Source: Hyaloperonospora brassicae
Taxonomy: Eukaryota; Oomycota; Peronosporomycetes; Peronosporales; Peronosporaceae
Assembly: GCA_947650285.1 (NCBI GenBank)
Contig: CANTFL010001401.1
Coordinates: 124,001 to 188,000 of the forward strand
Direction: 5' to 3'
DNA: 64,000 nucleotides
Shown here: positions 13,131-26,507 of the stretch, in pieces
Position numbering within the stretch: the stretch's first letter is position 1
How the letters are laid out: every line of letters begins with the position of its first letter
The notes under the pieces: generated by a model
The model's input: only the letters and a program-made list of their open reading frames with translations
What the model was told of the DNA's origin: nothing
The model's database searches: none
Translations under genes and position numbers: made by a program

Positions 13131-16100
13131 GTGTGGTCTGTCTCGCACGCAGCGGTGAACCCATCACCTACTGGGCCCACCACTGCAGTGTTGCCTGCAG
13201 CAGCAGTCGTCACATCACGCCACACTACCACGGAAGACGCCGCTACTTTGCAGAGCACCGTAAACACCTTACCAAGACCGCCGGTGCACCTGCATGTCCC
13301 GTTCATGCGGTGCACCTCTGCCTCCCAGACACATATTCGGGTCGCAGGCAAACTTCAACGAATGAACGACGTTGATTTCATGGCATGCGGCCCGTGTTCG
13401 GACATAGAAGAAAAAAATACGAAGAGCATTCTGGTCAACACAAACAGCAGAGAGATTGGTCAACATAACTTTATTACACCGGACACTGGAGAATATTCTC
13501 GTATGAATGTTTTTCGTTCAGCCATGGATATGGATATTACTTCGCACATAGTAGATGTTGCCGTTTATGGTTGCCTGGTGGCAGATGATATACTGACCCC
13601 GCATATGGAAGTGCAACTACCTCTGACTTCTGCTGCTACGAGCAATCGTGCGACGCTGTAAGAGCCACGTCACGGCACGATCGGGGTTGGTGAGGTTTGT
13701 CGTCCTGTCACTGATGGCCCAGTTTGTCCTGACCCTGCCACCCGGGATGCTATTCCATCTGCGCCTCGATTAATCATGACTCGTTAGGGACCTCGGGTGG
13801 TAGTGAAGATTCCCATTACTGGGAGCATAAATCAAGAAAGACGGCCGTCCTCGAGCCCTGATGCTACCGTTGCTGACAGTGATGAATCTTCGCCCGCACA
13901 GACAACTGCTCCACCGCAGCCACAAACAGCACTCACCATTCCTGTTGTGGAATACATGGAGATTTTAGATGACACTGAGCCCCACATACTCCAGTTTAAT
14001 TTAAATTTTCGAAGGAACATTAAGCTTCAAAGCGGTTTTAGTGCTGTCACACTTAAGTGGCATTGTGGTTTCAGGAGGCTTTAACTACCTTCCCTCAACA
14101 AAGTAAAACAACCATACCGCCAAATACTCGACTGTATTGATGAGTATGCTGAGTATTGTTCTATATGGGACCACGATATCGGTTGTAGAAAGGGATTGCA
14201 CGTTGATTCTGGCACAAGTGCGAGGCTCGATCGATTGTTCGAATAGAAGGCGACGCACTTTACGCGGTCTGGTTGGTCTAACGTTAAGATGTCTATAATA
14301 TTGAAAGCCAAGCGAAATTATTTGTTAACCTAATACCCACGCCGAACGACTTGCAAACCGTGCAATAGATAAGCGCAATACTGCAGTGGTATGTGGCCTT
14401 CATCCGGATGACATGTCTGATTGGCTTCAGCCCCACTCACAAATTAAAACTAGCTTCGTCCTAGTTACGCCAAGCTTACCTGTTCCCGCTGCTAAAATCG
14501 CGACATCTAGTGACTCTGGTGCCGCTGTCGAAGCTGACATTACTGATCGTGATGGGGGTGAATTATTTACAACCCTGCTAGTCGGTCTTGGCTCAGCTTT
14601 AGCTTGTTAACCTCGTCTCAAATTCTTCAATTAACTGACGGTGAAATTTTTCTGCAGCTACTGCACTCCAAGTTTTTGCTGGCCGTATGGCGATTCGGGT
14701 TGCTGATGATGACATCTGGATCACTGATGAAGAATACATTCGTGCTATTACTACTTTCATTCGTAAGGTTCTTGTACCTTTTATTTTGCTTGACGCCTTC
14801 TATAGCAAACACTGGAAACTCTACACCGTCTCGCCGTGAGCGTGGACCTCCTCGTGGCACCCTAAAAAACGTGAGCATCGTTTAAATTAAGCCTTTGATG
14901 ATGTGCAGGCCGTTCAATTATAAAACATCTGCTCTTCAAAGCTCTTTCGGGCGGGCTCGAACACGGGTAGGCAGGATGCGTGCCTCTATGAAGCAGCTGA
15001 ACTTGAGATGTGCGTTCCCGAACGATGAGGGTATCTGTTTGTCAAAGATATTGGACGATCCCTTAGTGAAGACTGCGGGTACATTATACCCTGATACCTT
15101 CCCCATCGACCGGAGAGAGCTCCACCGACGATTTGTGTGTGCGAGACAGATCCCGCCGCCTTCAATTACGATGCTGAGAGCGGGCTAGAGTTTCGAGTGG
15201 CCCTAGATGATATTCTATGGTTAAGATGAGTGGAGATTGTTTCGATGTCGATTATACGCTGGATGAAGTGGAGGATCATCTACTGCGGGCTACGAAGACA
15301 TCCAACCCCGGTCATGACGGGGTGGGATATGATGTTTTTATTCGGTTTGCACCGCAATTATTACTCCTTCCGCATGCCGCCTACCTGTTCTGCTGGCTGC
15401 ATCGGATTGTACCTGCTCTATGAAAAGTAGGTTTGGTTCGCTTGATCTATGAGAAGAGTGACCCGTTGCAGCTGACTAACCGGAGACCAATTTGCTTGCA
15501 GCCTACCATCTACAATTTAAATAATAGAATTCTTGCAAGGCGGTTATTGCGCTTGCTTGAGGTAAACACAGGCTGTCGATGGCATAGAAGATGTTATGTG
15601 TTTAATTTCTTTCCAGGATCAGAATTGTATGAGAAAATTATGCTGATGAAACCGGCTATCGCACCGCAATTTATAGTAGGTTTAAAATGACTTGCGCAAT
15701 GCTTTTGATTCTCTTCTTTGAGCAATCATGTTTTAGGTGCCCCGCCGAAAATGCGTCGAGCCTCCGTTATTCATCGATGGCAATATATCCATCATGAGTC
15801 GGCTTTAGTGATAACAAATACACAGGACGGTCCTACTGACCCTGTGCTGCAAGAGATGGGGGTGTACCAAGAATGTTCTTCATGTCCCAGCTGTTTATTG
15901 CTGCTTTGATTTCTGTAGTCCGTCCCTTAGGGCAACTTGAGGATGTCAATGTGCCGCTTGCCGATGGTGTTCGACCTTGCACCACCGCTGGTGCTGATAA
16001 TATAATAATTCTTAGCAAAAGCGCCGCTATTATTCAATGTTTCCAGAAAATGATAAAGCGATCATTTCAGTGGACTGGAATAGGGGCGAACAAAGCCAAG

Positions 16101-17608
16101 TGTGACAGCCTTGCAGTGACACTCAACCCAGCTTCAACCCGGTTTCGGAAAGTGTACAGCTAGACCTTAATGGTGAACCCATACATCGGCTTACCCTGCA
16201 GGAGAGCTATCGATACCACGGGGTGGGTGATGGGTTCGACCACGTCCAGAATCTCCTTCGGCTTTTACCAAAGCTACAACAAACTAATCGGGAGGCGATT
16301 GCTATGATAAAGTCCGGGTTGACGGCTTGGCAGGTGGTGAAAGCATTGAAGACTTATGTTCATCCCAAAGTGGAATATGCCGTTCGTCGTCTTCGTCCTC
16401 TACAGTCCCATCTCCACGGCTTTGATTGCGCTGTGAAGCGTGGTCTTCGGCACTTGTTGCACCTGCCCCAGACCGCTACGGCTGACTTTTTGTACACGCC
16501 TACTTTGTGAGGCGGACAGGAGATGCAGTCGATGCCAAAAAGTGCACCAAGCACTGCAGGTGGCTCATGCCTGTCTAATGCTTTACTCGAAGGACCCGGC
16601 TATTGTGGAGGTGGCACAGGCACAAGTGGTTTAAATTTCACGCAAACGTTACCGACTGCAAGAAGACCACTGGAAGGGGCGGGAGGACGGTCTTGTTCGT
16701 ATACATTTGAATTTAAAAATTGCTGCCTCGCCCTTTGCTACCGCCTTTGGCGATCGGGAGACAGCACATCACTAAGGACGGATGTTCAGCGTATATTTAC
16801 CCTTACCAGTATCGCTCTCTCCGCCCGCTCGGACGATAAATCCCAAGAACCTCTTTCTCTTTGCATGCCCCACCACGCCATTTGGCTCAGCAACAAATCA
16901 GTGTTACGGCACTTAAAGTTGCATTCAAAAATTTCTCATCAGACCCGATAGAAGGATATGGTGAATCAGGGAAAGACGGTCCGTGTGCACAGTGGAGTTA
17001 AATCGGAGTTCGTAATGACTGGGGCGGGCCTTTCGGATGCGGAACATCGATTCGGCATACAAGCTCTCTTCAACCGAGTGGTACAAACTCGGTCCTCATA
17101 GGAAGACGCCTTTGAGATAATCACCAGTGTTGGGCGTCTCCCTGCTCTTGTGTGGAAACTTTGAACCATGTTTGGATAATCACTCTACAAATATGGATGC
17201 AATTCGTCGACATCACGATGAGGGTATGGACATTATTGGGACTAAGATTCGAGCTGCTATTTTACGCCTTAAGTCTACATCGGGGTTATGCCTCAACCTA
17301 ACAGATCCCGATTATTCTGGTGCAGCGCTCCGACCGAATAATTTCATTTGAGACGACTACGTCCAAGACTATCGTGATTGCAGACTTGGCGGTCTCGTTT
17401 GCAGACCAATTGGCCGGTGCTTGACCATCGTCGCTCCAACGTAGAAATAACTATTAAGTGGTGGATTAACAACCCGTTACTGATGAGATCCGACAAAAGG
17501 GGTGTAGTGGTTTCTACAGCAATTGTCTATGGCTTGCTTAACTCGTTTTTTTCAAGTAATTTCACGACATTTATTGAGAAGCTGCACCTACGAAAGCTCG
17601 ATGCCTGA
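13131..17608 (+). pseudogene. Decayed non-LTR retrotransposon with C-terminal restriction-like endonuclease (RLE class)
   Basis: Coding fragments in all three plus frames form one ordered relic. The N-terminal region (13131-14885) is Pro/Ala/Thr-rich and unassigned. Reverse transcriptase begins near 15.2 kb: TSNPGHDGVGYDVFIRF, then LLPHAAYLFCWLHRIVPAL, NRRPICLQPTIYNLNNRI, and a ruined catalytic box near 15.99 kb where an A-D-D motif is expected but AGADN is read. The thumb follows (KTYVHPKVEYAVRRLRPL, LRHLLHLPQTAT; 16.2-16.5 kb). The C-terminal part at 17.1-17.35 kb has a spaced His/Asp pattern (LDNHSTNMDAIRRHHDEG) like the zinc finger and endonuclease of R2/CRE/NeSL-like elements. More than ten stops or shifts show it is inactive. 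The clade is inferred; no insertion-site sequence was checked. Confidence 0.7.
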
Positions 17609-19739
17609 TAGCTGCACCTCTAACTCTTACGTTACCGTGTCCGCTCGAGCCACCAGGTGTGGAACTGTCACTGTAGTTCGCACAGTAATCGCCAACATAT
17701 TGGGACGGTGGGAGGAAGAAGCACGGGTACGGCAAAGGGAGCAGAAGGCCAGCGGGAAATCGCAAATAGCATTAATATTCGCCTAAAGAACCGTGTAACG
17801 ACCAGCCTATCTATCAAACTTATTTACTATGTGCCAAAAGTGGTTAAGAAAATACCACTTTCTATAGAACTTCAATAGAAATTATTTAAGATAAGTAGAA
17901 CACTCCGCTTTTTAAATGGACTTCAATCCCAATTCTTTATAGCCTGCTCATGGAACTGCCCTTGCACACACTTCAGCTATCGCCTGAAGTGTATGCCGTA
18001 ACGTCGACTGTGTCACGGCGCATTAATAGGTATTTTTCCTGATTCTTCTCTTTTCTCGGTCGTCCTCCAGCCGTCTCCAGAGATCGTTCATCAATCATCA
18101 GACGTGGGTTCCTCGCATTCCCCGAACATAGCAGTAGAACTCATAGCCGATGGAGGCGACGATATTAATGGAGGCGACGATATGGATGAAGACGAAGAGG
18201 AATACGTGGCCTTTATACTGGGGCGTGGCGATGGACGCCGAAGGTGATTTGAGGCTCTCCGAGATCGCGTCGAAAGCGCCGCTGGTTGAGGGCTTTTGTT
18301 TGTATATTTTAAAAAATCTACAGATTGTTGGACCCACGTCAGCGTTGGTACTCAAGTTGGGCATATTGTAAAGTATACGTGGGAACTTAGAAAATTTGTG
18401 GGTGGAGTCATAGCTGAAGCGATACGAGAGAAAGAGAAAGATAGAGATAGAGAGTGAATGCTTTACATACGTGGCTGATGACTGTTATAAATAGAATAAC
18501 CCACAATTGATTTTGTTAATTGCCATTGCTCGTATTTTCCTATTTATTGTTGTTGCTAATGTTGTGCGGACCTACGCTGGATTCGCGTTTATAAGGTTTG
18601 GCAACTTTTGGCTGGAGCCAAAAAAATTTATTAATAGTAGGGTTTATGTACGTGGATGTGTGTAAGAATCAATGAGGTACGATAATTTTTCTGGTGGTAA
18701 ATAATGTTGTGACGATGGTTACAGAGTGCTTGGAGCGATTATGTTCACCATGACTGGATTAATATTTATAAAGGCGGATATGAAGTTGTCGCTTGACTCG
18801 GATGTCGAAGCTTGTAATAATTAATCAGAGCAAAGATCACACGGAGAGGTTTTTAAAACGTCCTGATACAACTTACAGTGACCGGGATCAACCCAGCGTT
18901 GCTTGACACTTATACTGGCGCAAAGCATCAGATACTTGGGTTGCTGTGTAGGATACATACCACCAATTTTGAGCTAAAAATTTGTGTTGTTGAGGATACT
19001 GCAGTGTATGGCACCTGTATATATGAGTTCAAGATTTCCCTAGCCGTCCTGTTTGCCATGAGGATTTATCGTGGTGTTTTAACATGGTTTTACTTGCAAA
19101 TTCCCCTCTTAAGAAAGTATATGCAGGTTGGTAATCTGTGCTGCTGCTGACAGGTTTTGTGCAGCACGGCTTACTTGAATCGACAATTATTGAATTTGAT
19201 AAAACATGAACGACCACACTGTTGACTTAATATGGTGTAAGTTGGTCTGCATTCTGCTCGCCCAAAACGCTTTGGCGCAAATGCATCGTTTAATTACTTT
19301 TTGTTGACTCCAAATTATTCTACCGAGGAGACATGACCTTGCCGACGTAATGCTAAGGAATGTGTCAATAGCCCAGATTAGCAACTACTAGACGTGTACA
19401 GAATATATATTTAGATATGAGAGATTTCAATAGCATCACTTAACATTTCTAGAAAATTGGCTATACCCAGGTTGGCTGTTCTAAAAGTGTTTAAAAAATT
19501 ACGTTTAATTAGACTTCTGACCAATCAGAGGCTTTATTTTTAGAGAGTGGGGGCTAATTATACGAAGGTGAGAAATGAAAAACCAATAAATTTCTATTAT
19601 AAACTTATGTTATACGAGCTACCTGTTTTATTTAACAAGTGTATAAACGTATTTTGTTAAGCCGCCTGGCCATCAAATTCAGTCTTTAAAAATATTTTCT
19701 TTAATCGAACATCCAGGTGAGATACTCATCTTCTTCCAC
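17609..19739. other. No recognisable gene; possible 3' tail of the non-LTR element
   Basis: Contains a purine-rich GAGA/AAAG stretch near 18.42-18.46 kb and an acidic open segment near 18.15-18.37 kb (GGDDMDEDEEEY in one frame). No family is recognised. Confidence 0.45.
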
Positions 19740-21810
19740 TGATGCAGCAGCTCTGCTTGTGTACATAATACGTCATTGTCAAGGACGAAGAGGCCTCGTC
19801 ATAACGATGTGACGAGCTAATACCGACCGGGTTCTTCAGCAGCGAGGAGGAAGCTGTAGCGGCCGTCAAGAAGTTACCGTACGGCAAGGCGTTTCGTCAA
19901 CATCTCACGCAGCAATAGAATTTGCACTAAGCGCGTTTTTCGGTGCTGTTCACAGGAAAACACTACAAGCGATCACACGATCGGCTTATGCATTTGCAAT
20001 ATTGTCTTACTAAAAAGGTTGGATGCTTGTATGATCTTGCGATCGTATATGACAAACATGCTCCAGAAACATTCGCCTGTACGACGCTTCTCTGAATGAA
20101 AATCACAATAGCTACATCAAATGTTTTGATTGAGCTATGCTCTCGGCAATACCTGCGACTCTTCGTGCAACGAGAGAAGGGGAAGTTGTAAGCGCCAAGG
20201 TTGAACAGATGCGTATCGATGGAGTTTTTTAACGGCTAATTAGTGTGGATATAATACTCGTGAAGCAGCTATTTCATTTATTTTATTCTCAATATTTTAT
20301 CGGACGTGTAGATAAAGTACTCTAATAAATCGAATATTATATTTATTTTTTGCTTTTTATTTCCTTCGCTAGGATATGGTTAACCATATCAGCGTCCTGA
20401 TTAAGGCAGGTGATGTATAGAATATCGTTAAAAAGGCACACTTGAAGGCCCTGAGCGTTAAGACTCACAAGGAGACGTTGATTGAGCATCTGAAAACCCA
20501 AGAGATTCATGCTTCGGTCGCCGTGGACGAAGACAAACACGTTCGGTATCTCTCTGGTCACCACAACATTCAGTGAGATTCCATTACCGATATAATAAGG
20601 TTTTTGTCATTCATTGCACTTACAAGACGAATGCTTACGGCCTCCCACTTCTAAAAGTGGCCGAAGGAACGTGTACAAACCAGACTTGAACTTCTGCAGT
20701 TGGATTCATGGATATAGAAACTTAAATCGACTACGTATGGATGCTTCATGAAATCGATAAAATTCTTCCTTTGACTCCATATATTCTCGTCGTCGACTCC
20801 GACTTTGGCGTCATAAAGACAATCACCGACAAATGACCACGCCCATTATTCGTATTATGCCGGTCCATGTTGCGAACAATCTTTTAACCCGTTGTGAATT
20901 TTTTGAATGCAAGTGAGGATGGTTGGATAGCTTTCATGGACCACTGGAATGCCGGTGTCCATGCGCCTTCAAGTTGGTATGTTATGCAGCTTAAAAACAG
21001 CTCCCAATTATTGCAGTAAATTATTTATCGCACGAAGTTATACAATGTTTTGCCGATCATTTTATTATTTTATTGGTATTTGTTTTTTTTATAATACAGG
21101 ACAACAGAACAATTTCATACCTCGGTAAGAACAGATTTCGTCGTCGACACCTATGGTCTTCATCCCGCATCGACCAATTTCAACATTTAGGGCACACTGT
21201 CACCTCACGAGTTGAAAATGGGTATCACGTAAACATTACAAGTTGACTTAAACACGCAAGCAAAACTCTATTTCACGTCAACGAGCCAATATCATGGGGT
21301 GCTGTACCAATTAAAAGCGCATAAGCGAAACGATGGCATAGGAAAGATGCGAGATATTCATGAAACTGTCCATTGAGCTACTTTCTAGAAATTTATCGCG
21401 AGATATCACAATACGCGCTGGTGCTCCTAAAATTGGAATCTACTCGCCCTCGATCGTGCAAACTTCAGGTCGTACACAAGCTAATACTCAAGAGTCCTAA
21501 GGAACCCATTTGCACACGTAATTTGATGCCACATATACACGAAACAACCCATTAAAGTTTAAGAATTCGTTGAACAATGGCGGTTGAAGATCGACAGAAA
21601 CGACAACATTCTCGACTTCAAGATTTTTAGTATACTGCCCCCCTTCCGAATTAAATAAAAATTCTAGAAAGCGGTCGCACCAGATCTTCACTACGCGCCA
21701 TCCGTCGGGTTTTGAGCTAATCTTTTTGAAGAGGCAGCTCGCTCGCAACATATGCAACCATTGCCTTGGACTTGGCCACAATCGCCTTAGTGTCTCCCAC
21801 GTGAGATGAA
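19740..21810 (+). pseudogene. Decayed MULE-type transposase, second copy type
   Basis: Plus-strand fragments in shifting frames follow the order of a FAR1/MULE transposase. The first is a basic N-terminal segment (EEEAVAA-like and KKLPYGKAFRQHL; 19.8-19.9 kb). Next is HCTYKTNAYGLPLLKVA at about 20.61 kb (catalytic Asp replaced by His in this reading), then ILVVDSDFGVIKTI near 20.79 kb, and EDGWIAFMDHWNAGVHAP near 20.92 kb. The segment SRVENGYHVN lies near 21.21 kb, YFLEIYREISQYALVLLK near 21.4 kb, and a zinc-knuckle-like tail CNHCLGLGHNR at about 21.75 kb. It lies opposite in orientation to the relic at 1-1160 and differs from it clearly. Intact stretches are under 60 codons, so it is long dead. 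Confidence 0.7.
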
Positions 21811-22699
21811 GAGCCTTTCCAAACCAAAAACGTGGTGATCGCATCCAAACGTTACCGTGCCGCTATCTGGACTCGCGCACTTATACATACCGCCGCCATC
21901 TTACCTTTCGCTCATAATGCAATGACACGGCCAATTTCTCCTCTGCAAACACTTATCGCGTCCGATGCCTCTGCTATTCCAGCCGCTGTAGAATCCAGCG
22001 GTTCAGTCTCCGTCGTTGCAAAGTTTGCCGTCACGCCCTGGGATCGCACCTGCGCCGTTGCAGGTGCCGTCGTCTCGCAACTGAAGACTGCAGTCCATTC
22101 ATAAAGCGGAGTGTCCTACTTATAGTTACCTCATTTCTATTACAATTTATTACGAACTGGTATGTATTTGACCTTTTATGTTATATTTAATAAGACTAAT
22201 GAATGGTTTAACCCGTCACACAGTTTTTAGGCGAACAAATGTTATTTTTACAATTTCGTCAGGCCACCCAGCCGTCATGTGCACGGTGACAACCTGGTCA
22301 TCTAACGAAAAGGGCACTTTACATGTGGGAAGCCGCCTTTAAACCCAGCCGATACGTCCAAGTCTAGCTCTGTGTGGTGAAATATGTACCCAGCTAAAAC
22401 AACACATAGTTTCTAGTGAGCATTTTTATGCTCTATAGGGATATACTAAGAGGATGGTAATACATACACTTCTCTGTTTCAAATAATGTGAAGACTGGTT
22501 TTCCCGCCTTTTGGCGGACTTAATAATTTATATTTTAGAACATGCGTGGGCGACTACGCAGTTCTTGGGAGCGTACATCTTACCCCCGCGAGGCCGTAAA
22601 CGGCACTGCACTAGTCTTTTCTACACTATAACATCGATTAATACATTGATCGTTAGTTTTTTAATCTATTTTCGCCCTGCTTCGTCTCTACATTTCCGC
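21811..22699. other. No recognisable gene
   Basis: Short open frames only, including a 90-codon Ala/Val/Ser-rich frame at 21832-22104 without a recognisable domain. Confidence 0.45.
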
Positions 22700-24620
22700 A
22701 TTTATATGCTCTTCCGGTGGCTCGACTGGCACTCCAAGCGCTCGCCTCTAGCGACAGTGAGTGCTCGACGGATACCCATTCCAGTCTCGCCAGCTACTGG
22801 GCATGCTACGACGCGTCACCTGACACATAGACTAAGTTGTATTTTGACCAATCGTCGTCCTCCATCCTCGATGACACGCAACCTGCCATCGGGGATAGGA
22901 CGACTGCGATTCAGATGCGCGCGTTTTCGGATCGTTCCGCCGTCCCTATCCCACTTGATGTGGGACTTTACAGGATGGAACGAGACGACATGGGACAGGT
23001 GCATCGAGGGAACTTTGGCGCCCTCGTTTTAAGTCTGAACGACGGCCAAAATGGACCGCGAACGCCGCCACGCGCGACATCTCTCCGCGGCGGTGACACA
23101 GAGTTGGACATCGCCACTTCGGGCACGTGTTCGAAGCACGCTTCGCCTCTGGCCCACGAATGGCCTGCGCGCAGCGACGTCTCTAGCGTGCGCGGAAGCC
23201 CCGTCTCCGGTACCGAATTTATGCACCAACGAAGATCGGGGAGAGGACCGGCGACACCCATAGGTACTGGCGAAGTTACCTTCGGCCCTATACTTGATCT
23301 AAGAAGAGGGGTAGCTGTGGCCTCTCTAAAAGAGCAACATCATGCGATGACGGACACGGCTCAAGATGACGCATCGTGCTTTGGCCCGTTTGGGGCCTCC
23401 AGACCATTGCCTTCTGCGTCCTCCGCGTGCCAATCGGATTACCTCGCCTCCCCGGCCTATCCCGCCGCTGCGCCTAACCCGCCGGACTCACGTGCGATTG
23501 CTGGTTAACCCGGCAGGGAGGGCGTTACGATAACTGCCCGGGCACCACCGCTTGCAGACCAAGGACTGCAGAGCGACGGCTTCCCAGACGGAAGCATGCG
23601 GCGCTGCGGTACCAAGACGCGCACCAAGGGCGAGGACATGTTGCGGATCGCCCTCCCAGACGTGGGAGAGGCCTGCAACATGCAGCTTGATGACGTTGAA
23701 CCCGTTAGGGCGAAAAGCATGATGATCTTCTGGGCGAGCGTCAGGAAGTCCAAGATGTTGGTTCGCGATGTCGCTTGACGTAGGAAGGTAGTACAGATCA
23801 CTGTGGTAAAAGGATTTTGTCATTTATCTTGTGTTATACCTCGACCAACTTTTTTCGTGTGATCCTTCCTGTCCACTCGATTAGCAAATGTTGCATCTCG
23901 TGTCGGACAATGTACACACCTTACGAAAACAAAGTCATCGGCCGCATTCATCATCGCCTTCCGGCGCGCTTCCTGCGCGGCCGTACTTACAGCGACGCTC
24001 TTTTAGAACACAAGACCCTCATAGCAACGGCTCTTGATGCCGCAGACGCTCAGCCTGGGTCCAAGGACAAGTTCGACGGAGTTCTAAGCTTCTCCGTCTG
24101 CCTCTTTCTCATCAGCCATGTCCTCAAACCATATGTAGTTTAAATATTCGACCCTTCAGGGATGGACGCATACTGCCCATCGGATTAGCTCTTGAAGCCG
24201 TTACGTTTAGCGTGCTGAAATCTGTGCATAAGTCTAGCGATCACAAGGCCTATAGAAGCAGTGACGACGAGGGCTTTGCGGACGACTAGAGCTTCTCTAC
24301 GGTGGACGGCGATGCCGACGACGACTCAAGTGATGACTACTGGCTAGACCAGGTAGCTACGGAAGTGCCTGACCGATTTGAATACGCTGCAGTGGCCGCG
24401 GTCTTTTTCCATGAGCATGCTTGACGTCACTGACGAAGCCGTGTCTACGGCAGCAACTTTATACGGCTCAATTTCGTTTAATAAAAGCCTCGTCTGGCAA
24501 GCTCTTTTGGTGCTAGACCTTGTCGAGTACAATGAATATCAACTCAGAATAGTTGGGTCATGCCCATCGCCGTCGGCGTGCAAAGTACACCTGACGATGT
24601 CCAGCTCACCGCTTTGAGCG
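22700..24620 (+). other. GC-rich block, probably an unidentified decayed coding sequence
   Basis: GC content rises visibly here compared with the AT-rich flanks. Several long frames overlap, the longest being 223 codons at 22837-23508 on the plus strand, rich in Arg, Ser, Pro and Gly. Near 24.2-24.42 kb a frame reads as a coherent acidic segment (SSDDEGFADD, then VDGDADDDSSDDYWLDQV). I cannot assign a family to either strand. The composition could reflect a former gene or a GC-rich transposon. The frame choice is uncertain. Confidence 0.35.
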
Positions 24621-24714
24621 CCTAAGATCCTACTTTGCACACGACCCAGCCTTTATCAGGGCAGCAGGACCACAAGAGCAGATTTAATGATGTTCGGTTA
24701 CTTAGTTATAAGGA

Positions 24715-25345
24715 GAAATAAAAATGCCTCATTCAATCACGAAAATAAAATGTGCCCCAGATAATTGTAAAAAATGCTCCACATCCTAGTATGTTTAAGT
24801 CAATGTGACACACATAAAACCAAATGTTCGTAATCAATTTTGTTTTCCTTTTCACGGCCGTAATCAACCCCGCTCAGATCGGTAAGCCGCGGAAGGGTCT
24901 GTCGCGGGCGTGCTGCACCTGCAGCCACCAGTTCCAGAACCCTCTCCGCATCCCGGCCCCAAATAGGGCGGGAATTGGTTACGGCCATCCCCAGCCTATC
25001 TGTGCTAAAACGCTTGATACTGATGTTGTTGCTTTTGTTATTGTTCTTTCAGTAGATATCGTTGATATTGCTGCTGCTACTGGTAATGCTAATGCTGTTG
25101 TTGCTGTTGCGGTTGTAGTTGTAGGTGCTGTGATTGCTACTGGTCATTTTACTGCTGTTGTTGCTGCTATTTTATTGTAGGTTTTGAGGTTAATGTTGGT
25201 GCTGTTCGACTTGTAGGATCGCGCTATCCTTTCTACTTAGAAGGTTGGAAACCTTAAAACGCATAATCATATCAATAGACCCCAATAATACGAGAGTTTA
25301 TGTTTAGCACTTATTGATGCCTTCAATGTCTGCATAGTTCTTTGT
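24715..25345 (+). repeat. Unclassified repeat, copy A
   Basis: Begins near AAAATGCCTCATTCAATCACG, passes GTGCCCCAGATAATTG and CACATCCTAGTATGTTTA, then a GC-rich block (GGTAAGCCGCGG ... CGCATCCCGGCCCCAAATAG), then a triplet-rich TGT/TGC/TAC core to about 25.18 kb. The tail containing CATAATCATATCAATAGA also matches copy C near 11.47 kb. The part to about 25.13 kb is nearly identical, in reverse orientation, to copy B. Confidence 0.8.
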
Positions 25346-26371
25346 ATACCAGAATATTTCTGGGAGGAAACGTAAGATTAAGCCTGAGGTGTATTCTTCA
25401 AAACGTTTGTCAGTTAATTATACGACAACGTGTTTGTATAAATTTTTTTCATGATGTAGTGGTTTAGCACTGTATGTAAATTTGTCACATCGAAATCGTT
25501 TACTCGAATTAAAATTGAAGGTGCCGTCTGAACTTACTGCATGCTTAAATCTTTGTACAAGACCAAAATGTCTTTCTAAAGCAATACGAAAATCGAATAT
25601 ATTGGCGTATACAAGGCTAATGGAGAAATCCAGCGCTGATATAGGAATCGACGGTGTGATCGCAAATTACTTAAAATTACAACAGGTTGCAAGTTGAGAG
25701 TTTATTGGGGATCGACAAGACATGGAATAGAATTTATTTGGTAAAATGCACAATCAATTTAGCATATTGGCCCACTTTACGCCACAGTAAGATATTGGAT
25801 TAATGGGTATGCACTTAAATTAAAATTGATATATTCATAGTGAAGAAACCTTGTATAGGACAAAATACTTCTTTTTTATATACGTTATGAAGTTAAGACA
25901 CTAAGACAGTGAATAGTGCTCAATTCGTCGTACAAGTTTTGGGGTTATGGCCAAATTAGTTGCAAATACCGCAATATATTAGTCCGACGCTTGTCGATTT
26001 CCTCTGTCGCTTGTTGCAAAGGAATTTACTTCTTCGTTGGATGCCCTCGTTTTGTAACAATGGAGAATGGCACACGGCGGTTGTTAAGATATCTTTGATA
26101 AGATCGGTCGTATGTTAGTTTCGGCTTTTTAAGAAAAAGCTTCTATAAAAGGCGGTAATCTCCTTTAGTCGTAAGACAATATCCAATCATGGAGTGCCAT
26201 TATACATAATTGCTTTAGTGCAAATTGTTAAGAGTTGGCAGTAGTGTTGCTGCACTTGTTGCAGAAGATGTAGAAGTAAGAAGTGATTTATATTAAGCAT
26301 TAACTTTTCTCGTTCGTTAATACATACACATGCATTCAAAACGGACTGCAACTATACCGTCTATAGAACAC
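25346..26371. other. No recognisable gene
   Basis: AT-rich sequence with short frames of 60-71 codons and no known motifs. Confidence 0.5.
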
Positions 26372-26507
26372 GTCTATCTCGCTCCGTCCCATATGTTACG
26401 ACATCGACAAAACGACGTGGTAATCTCGTCGCTTCGTCTTATATGTCGCAACATCCTGGTGGTCCGACGTGGCGATATCGTCACCTCGTCCCATCTGTCA
26501 GGATGTT
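26372..26507. repeat. Short tandem repeat, unit about 52 bp, about 2.7 units
   Basis: Three imperfect units share the order TCTCGC/TCTCGTC, CGTCCCATATGT/CGTCTTATATGT/CGTCCCATCTGT and CGACGTGG. Divergence between units is moderate. It abuts the C-terminal end of the MuDR-like relic. Confidence 0.6.

Noticed and set aside
13131..13661. 176-codon ORF as an independent gene
   Set aside because: It precedes other fragments of the same decayed non-LTR element in order and orientation, so it is treated as part of that relic.
22837..23508. 223-codon plus-strand ORF as a gene
   Set aside because: It lies in a GC-rich block where all frames are long. It has no domain, no signal peptide and no clear start context. 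It is kept only as part of an unidentified block.
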